A stretch of 9,850 nucleotides of DNA, taken from contig JASFME010000069.1 of NCBI GenBank assembly GCA_050117725.1, positions 1 to 9,850 on the forward strand, given 5' to 3'. A program made the position numbers and the translations under genes. The notes under the pieces are model-generated. The model was not told where the DNA came from and did not search any database. It was given only the letters and a program-made list of their open reading frames with translations. The DNA comes from JASFJH01 sp050117725 (GTDB lineage: Bacteria; Pseudomonadota; Gammaproteobacteria; AKS1). Shown here in pieces: positions 6,129 to 9,850 of this stretch; positions within the stretch are counted from its first letter, which is position 1; every line of letters begins with the position of its first letter.

Positions 6129-8468
6129 ATGGACGGCGCAACGCCAACAAATAACAAGGTTCAGTCGCTGGAGGCTGGCGGGGATAACGCGGCTGCAGCC
6201 GGGGGGAAGGGCAACGAGCGGGTCGAGCACCTCAGGCAGTCGCTACAATTCCAGACCAGGCTAAACCAGTTAATCCAGGAGATTCACGAATCGGAGTCCT
6301 TCGCCGGGATCATGCCGCAAATCGAGCCAGTGCTGCTCGAACTCCTGAATGCCGAACGGATCACAGTATATCGCCGCAACCGGCACAGCCAGGAAATCAT
6401 ATCGGAATATAAAAGTGGCGAGGAGTCTCTGGAAATCCGCGTACCCTTGTCGAACACCTCGATCGCAGGATATGTCGCGTTGACACAAAAGCCTTTACGC
6501 ATAAGTGACGTGTACGACATGGCGGAGTTGCGAACGATCCATGCAGACCTGCAATTTGACTCGTCATTCGACAAACAAACTGGCTTCCGCAGCCGCTCGA
6601 TGATGGTCATTCCGATCAAGCACAAGAAAGTCATGCTGGGCGTGATGCAGGTCCTGAATAGACGCGGTGGAGGCGAGTTTAACGACGCGGAAATGGCCAA
6701 GGCCATGAAGTTTGCGATGTTGCTCGGGCAGAAATTCCGCTACGAGCTGGGGGGCGCGAACAGACCCTATGAATACCTTGTGCAGACGGGCAGGATCACC
6801 CAGCGTGAACTCGACGAATTCGAAAAGCGTGCCCCGGCAGAAAATACCACTGTTACCCGGTTATTGCTCAATGAAGCGAACCTGACTGCTTTCGAGGTGG
6901 GAACATCACTCGAACGTTATTACCAGGTGCCGTATACGCCTTACGATCCCGAGGTCGATATCCCGCTGGAGATTGTCAAGAATGTGAATGAGGCCTACCT
7001 GCGCAAGCAACTCTGGGTACCGATTGCCGCCAACGATGATGAGGTTGTGATACTCATTGATGATCCAACTGACAATCACCGTATTATGGAAATCCAGAAT
7101 ATTGTGCGGGCGCATAATTTCAGTTTCAAACTGGGGTTACCAGAAGATATTCTGCGTTACCTGGGACAGGATGCCGGAGCGGGTAGCCATCTCGACCTGC
7201 ATGAACTGGTCGGGCGGTTGCAGGACGAACGCCTCGAAGAAGAAGAGCTCGACGTTGCCGATACTGTAGATGAAAATGAAGCAACGGTTATTCAACTCGT
7301 GAACAGTTTGATCCTCGACGCCTACCGTGCCGGCGCATCGGATATTCATATCGAACCGAGCAAGGGCAAAACGGCCTCGAAGGTACGCCTGCGTGTGGAT
7401 GGCATTTGTCGTAATGCCCTGACCATCCCTGCCAGTCATATTCGTGCTGTGGTGTCGCGCATCAAGGTCATGGCGCGTCTGGATATATCAGAACGGCGCA
7501 AGCCGCAGGACGGCAAACTCGCGGTCAAGTACAAGGGCCAGCCGATTGAATTACGTGTGGCGACCTTGCCGACGGTCAATGGCGAGAGCGTGGTCATGCG
7601 TATCCTCGCTGCCAGTGAGCCTTTGCCACTGGGCAAACTTAACCTGTCCGACCGCAACCTTGAGGAGATAAAGAGGCTGACGGCCAGTCCGCACGGGATA
7701 TTTCTCGTGGTCGGCCCGACAGGTTCGGGCAAGACCACGACCCTGCACGCGGTACTTGGCCATATTAATACGCCGGAACGCAAGATCTGGACGGCTGAGG
7801 ACCCGGTCGAGATCACCCAGCCCGGTCTGCAACAAATGCAGGTCTTGCCGAAGATCGGCCTGACCTTTGCTGCTGCGTTACGCTCGTTCCTGCGTGCTGA
7901 TCCGGACGTGATCATGATTGGCGAAATGCGTGATCAGGAAACAGCCGAGAGTGGCGTAGAGGCTTCATTGACCGGCCATCTTGTGTTCTCCACCCTGCAT
8001 ACGAACTCGGCACCGGAAACACTGACCCGCCTGCTGGACATGGGTATCGATCCCGTCAGTTTCTCCGATGCCCTGCTCGGCGTACTGGCACAGCGCCTCG
8101 TGCGCACCCTGTGCAGCGATTGCAAGCAGACCTACACGCCAGAGGCAGAGGAGTTCCAGTTACTGCAGCGTTATTACGGTGAAGAGGTTTTCGGGGAACT
8201 CAATGTCGATCGCGCGAATTTGAAGTTGTACCGTGCGGTCGGTTGCGACCGATGTGGCGGCACGGGTTACCGTGGTCGCACCGGTGTACACGAACTACTC
8301 GTGAGCACGCATGAGATGAAAGAACTGATTTACCGCCGTGCCACGGCCTCGGAGATCAAGGAACTGGCGGTGCAGCAGGGCATGCGCACGCTGATGCAGG
8401 ACGGCATCGTCAAGCTTCTGAAAGGACAGACCGATCTTGCCCAGGTGCGCCGCGTCGCGGCCGAATAA
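6129..8468 (+). CDS. GAF-domain fusion to GspE/PilB-family secretion or pilus ATPase
   Basis: A 779-residue hexameric motor-type ATPase of the type II secretion/type IV pilus family with an added sensor domain. Residues about 40-200 resemble a GAF domain (NAERITVYRR, IAGYVALTQKPLRISDVYD, MMVIPIKHKKVMLGVMQVLNR). Residues about 210-350 are the T2SSE_N/MshEN-type domain. Residues about 380-779 are the ATPase core: Walker A GPTGSGKT (529-536), Asp box EDPVE (557-561), Walker B PDVIMIGEMRD (592-602), His box TGHLVFSTLHTN (615-626), and four zinc-ligand cysteines (662, 665, 706, 709). All catalytic parts are intact. The chosen ATG has GGAG at 6117-6120, 8 bases upstream. An in-frame TTG at 6102 would add nine residues but would place this ribosome binding site inside the gene. 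No gspF/pilC, pilin or secretin gene is nearby, so the machine it drives is unknown. It may be regulated by the kinase/phosphatase pair upstream. Confidence 0.94.
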   Translation: MDGATPTNNKVQSLEAGGDNAAAAGGKGNERVEHLRQSLQFQTRLNQLIQEIHESESFAGIMPQIEPVLLELLNAERITVYRRNRHSQEIISEYKSGEESLEIRVPLSNTSIAGYVALTQKPLRISDVYDMAELRTIHADLQFDSSFDKQTGFRSRSMMVIPIKHKKVMLGVMQVLNRRGGGEFNDAEMAKAMKFAMLLGQKFRYELGGANRPYEYLVQTGRITQRELDEFEKRAPAENTTVTRLLLNEANLTAFEVGTSLERYYQVPYTPYDPEVDIPLEIVKNVNEAYLRKQLWVPIAANDDEVVILIDDPTDNHRIMEIQNIVRAHNFSFKLGLPEDILRYLGQDAGAGSHLDLHELVGRLQDERLEEEELDVADTVDENEATVIQLVNSLILDAYRAGASDIHIEPSKGKTASKVRLRVDGICRNALTIPASHIRAVVSRIKVMARLDISERRKPQDGKLAVKYKGQPIELRVATLPTVNGESVVMRILAASEPLPLGKLNLSDRNLEEIKRLTASPHGIFLVVGPTGSGKTTTLHAVLGHINTPERKIWTAEDPVEITQPGLQQMQVLPKIGLTFAAALRSFLRADPDVIMIGEMRDQETAESGVEASLTGHLVFSTLHTNSAPETLTRLLDMGIDPVSFSDALLGVLAQRLVRTLCSDCKQTYTPEAEEFQLLQRYYGEEVFGELNVDRANLKLYRAVGCDRCGGTGYRGRTGVHELLVSTHEMKELIYRRATASEIKELAVQQGMRTLMQDGIVKLLKGQTDLAQVRRVAAE

Positions 8469-8477
8469 TTATTCGGC
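8460..8477. terminator. Palindrome spanning two convergent stop codons
   Basis: GCCGAATAATTATTCGGC is a perfect 18-base palindrome. Its left half encodes the last residues and TAA of the ATPase gene, and its right half does the same for the lipoprotein gene on the other strand, so the two TAA codons touch. Transcripts from either side could fold a 7-base stem with an AAUU loop. There is no T-tract on either side, so it is at most a bidirectional weak terminator or an mRNA 3'-end protector. Confidence 0.5.
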
Positions 8478-8990
8478 TACCTGCGCGACAATACCCGCCA
8501 GCAACTCTTCCACTGCCTGCAAGGATTGTTTCGAGGCCTCGCTGCCGACCAGCGTCGGATGGCGGTAGGCGATATGCACGATGCCATTTTCACCGGGCAG
8601 GGTGTAGACGGCGATAATGTAGGGGCAGAACACGATGTTGTGCGGGTCGGCCTCCATCATCGCCCGGGAAATTGTCGAACTGCAAAACTCGATTGCCTCG
8701 GCGTGAGCATAGACCTGTTTTGTTGCCCCCACGTCTTCGGCGGTGCGTGCCAGCATGTTGCCGATGTGCGAGATATTGTTGATCTTGATACCGCGTTCGA
8801 TAATCGCGCTCTTGATATCGTCCAGCACAAATTCGTAGGGCCCCTCGACCGTGTAATGCGCCATGTGTGAGGTTGTTGCAGGGGCTTGTTCTGCCGCCTC
8901 AGGCTTGTCAGGTGTTTCAGGCTGAGGTTGTTCGCAGCCATACAATAACAGACTGCCAACTATGGCCAAAATAAAGGTCGGGATACGCAT
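8469..8990 (-). CDS. DUF302-family lipoprotein
   Basis: A 173-residue predicted lipoprotein. Residues 1-18 are a signal peptide ending in the lipobox LLYGC, with C19 the lipidation site. The next residue is Glu, not Asp, so by the +2 rule the protein should go to the outer membrane. Residues 20-42 are a Pro/Glu/Ala-rich linker. Residues about 46-145 match the DUF302 pattern (YEFVLDDIKSAIIERGIKI, then FCPYIIAVYTLPGE and IAYRHP). Two cysteines (C103, C122) flank an AMMEADPHN stretch. The biochemical role of DUF302 is not established. The start at 8990 has AAGGAA 6 bases upstream. An in-frame ATG at 9014 overlaps the upstream TGA in ATGA but has no ribosome binding site, and would add eight residues. 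It is likely co-transcribed with the LRV-repeat gene. Confidence 0.85.
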   Translation of the reverse strand: MRIPTFILAIVGSLLLYGCEQPQPETPDKPEAAEQAPATTSHMAHYTVEGPYEFVLDDIKSAIIERGIKINNISHIGNMLARTAEDVGATKQVYAHAEAIEFCSSTISRAMMEADPHNIVFCPYIIAVYTLPGENGIVHIAYRHPTLVGSEASKQSLQAVEELLAGIVAQVAE

Positions 8991-9010
8991 GACGGGTTCC
9001 TTGCTAATCA

Positions 9011-9547
9011 TCATTGTTGCTGTTGTTCGAGGCGACGCTTGGTGCGTTCGCGTGCGGCATTATTGCGGACTTCTTCATACTCATCCTGACCGAGTTTTTC
9101 CAGGGTGGCGATATCGGTGTTCCAGTTTTTTGCCACCTCGGCACGGATGTCGGGGTCGGTGTCATTTGCCAGTTTTGCCATGACCCTGGCCGTGGCATAT
9201 TCATAGCGGGCCACCACACTGCGGACCTCTTTGACCGGGTCGTCAGCCAGCAGCAGGTGGGTGGCTTCGCTGGTCGCTGTATTCGTGATCACCGCGATCC
9301 GCACGCGTTGATCCTTGTCACCGGCCAGTTGGTGTAACAGTGCGGCCGGGGCACGGCGATTCGCGGCAAGTTCGCGACGCACTTGCCAGTCATCGTCCCG
9401 GGCGTAACGTTCAAGTTCGACGACACTCGTTTGCGGATGACGGGCCGCGCGCATGCGCGTTTGCAGGTCATCGGCCATGCCGGTTGCGGGCAGGTCGAGC
9501 AACAGGACAAGTGCCAGTGTGATCATTGAATAGCGGTTAATAGCCAT
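9011..9547 (-). CDS. Exported LRV (leucine-rich repeat variant) protein
   Basis: About 178 residues. Residues 1-25 look like a Sec signal peptide (MAINRYSM, hydrophobic core ITLALVLLLDL, cleavage after GMA before DD). The rest is five to six tandem repeats of about 25 residues on the LRV pattern, each beginning near VRxxVA and ending near LAxDxdxx: units start close to residues 32, 57, 82, 108, 134 and 160. LRV repeats are all-helical and related to HEAT repeats in layout. The founder from Azotobacter also carries an Fe-S cluster domain; this protein has no cysteine, so that part is absent. It probably serves protein binding in the periplasm. ATGs at 9556 and 9526 are other possible starts, and none has a clear Shine-Dalgarno sequence. 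It ends with a short poly-Gln tail. Its stop touches the downstream lipoprotein gene, and the two form a two-gene unit. Confidence 0.82.
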   Translation of the reverse strand: MAINRYSMITLALVLLLDLPATGMADDLQTRMRAARHPQTSVVELERYARDDDWQVRRELAANRRAPAALLHQLAGDKDQRVRIAVITNTATSEATHLLLADDPVKEVRSVVARYEYATARVMAKLANDTDPDIRAEVAKNWNTDIATLEKLGQDEYEEVRNNAARERTKRRLEQQQQ

Positions 9548-9570
9548 ATTAGTCATATGTGTATGCAAAA

Positions 9571-9611
9571 AATCAGGTTTCCGACTATACGTGGCCTGCC
9601 AATCAGGTTTC
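9571..9611. repeat. Direct repeat AATCAGGTTTC, two copies 30 bp apart
   Basis: AATCAGGTTTC occurs at 9571-9581 and 9601-9611, start to start 30 bases, close to three helical turns. One copy covers the -35 region and the other the predicted transcription start of the LRV/DUF302 promoter. This layout fits binding sites for a regulator on one DNA face, but no regulator is known. Confidence 0.6.
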
Positions 9612-9613
9612 AA
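9584..9613 (-). promoter_or_regulatory. Promoter of the LRV/DUF302 unit
   Basis: On the minus strand, TTGAAA (9613-9608) and TATAGT (9589-9584) are 18 bases apart, each one base from the sigma-70 consensus. Transcription would start near 9577, leaving a leader of about 20-30 bases. The same -35 reads CTTGAAA, a perfect RpoH -35 box, followed 13 bases on by CCACGTAT, a partial match to CCCCATnT, so heat-shock control is possible. The -35 overlaps the stop codon of the gene upstream. Confidence 0.55.
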
Positions 9614-9850
9614 GCCTCGTGTTCATGAAGGGAGACAAATTGCTTCAGGTTTTGTTCCTGCAGCATCTCGTCGCGGCAATCCGACAGGTTTTTGAGCAGA
9701 CCTTCGATTTGCCGATCATGGCGGGTCCTGGGCAATTGCAGGGTATGCCGGGCATCGAGCGTGTCGAGAATGTCACGGACCAGGATGTTTTCCATGTCCC
9801 TGGCCGGCACCAGGCCGTGATGTTCGCCGCTCGTCTCGCGTAGCAGATCA
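9610..9850 (-). CDS. Unrecognised protein, C-terminal fragment (5' end off window)
   Basis: The minus strand is open from the window edge to a TGA at 9612-9610, about 80 codons. I do not recognise the family. The visible part is charged and probably helical (DMENILVRDILDTLDARH, then a stretch with IEGLLKNLSDCRDEMLQEQNLKQF) and ends in HEHEA. There is no membrane segment or signal peptide in the visible part. Reading is preferred on this strand because the two downstream genes run the same way and the promoter following it overlaps its stop. The overlapping plus-strand frame has no recognisable motif. A GTG at 9810 could be an internal start, but the open frame upstream makes a longer gene more likely. 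Confidence 0.55.
   Translation of the reverse strand, partial: DLLRETSGEHHGLVPARDMENILVRDILDTLDARHTLQLPRTRHDRQIEGLLKNLSDCRDEMLQEQNLKQFVSLHEHEA

Noticed and set aside
8526..8870. A 114-codon plus-strand frame opposite the DUF302 gene.
   Set aside because: The minus strand has a signal peptide, a lipobox and family motifs; the plus frame has none.
9559..9843. A 94-codon plus-strand frame at the window end.
   Set aside because: There is no ribosome binding site or motif. The minus frame is open to the edge and fits the local gene direction and the promoter behind it.

Overview
The window reads as a chromosomal segment from a moderately GC-rich gammaproteobacterium. The best evidence is a ClpB that matches the Escherichia coli protein almost block for block, with the same residue numbers at both Walker A lysines (K212 and K611), and a sigma-32-type heat-shock promoter in front of it. 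Genus cannot be named from this sequence. I see no insertion sequence, CRISPR array, tRNA or rRNA, and no gene-free stretch longer than about 150 bases.

Layout. Positions 1-1008 (+) hold the C-terminal part of a peptide deformylase, followed 5 bases later by a divergent PlsC-like acyltransferase. Positions 1004-3722 (+) hold the heat-shock disaggregase clpB, with its own promoter overlapping the acyltransferase stop, two inverted repeats in the leader, and an intrinsic terminator. Positions 3819-8468 (+) hold a four-gene cluster: a cytosolic thioredoxin-fold/HEAT-repeat fusion, a small Hanks-type kinase, a PP2C-type phosphatase, and a GAF-domain fusion to a GspE/PilB-type secretion or pilus ATPase. 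Positions 8469-9850 (-) run convergently: a DUF302 lipoprotein and a periplasmic LRV-repeat protein form a two-gene unit with a recognisable promoter, behind the C-terminal end of an unrecognised gene that leaves the window.

How they may work together. The first three genes are housekeeping: N-terminal protein processing, membrane lipid acylation and protein disaggregation. The 3819-8468 cluster looks like a dedicated signalling module. Kinase and phosphatase sit side by side as an antagonistic pair, next to a helical-repeat thioredoxin protein that could serve as redox-sensing scaffold, and upstream of a motor ATPase with a sensory GAF domain. Reversible Ser/Thr phosphorylation of a pilus- or secretion-type motor is an attractive inference, but nothing in the sequence proves it, and no inner-membrane platform protein (GspF/PilC) or pilin lies in the window. 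This cluster is the best candidate here for a little-described system.
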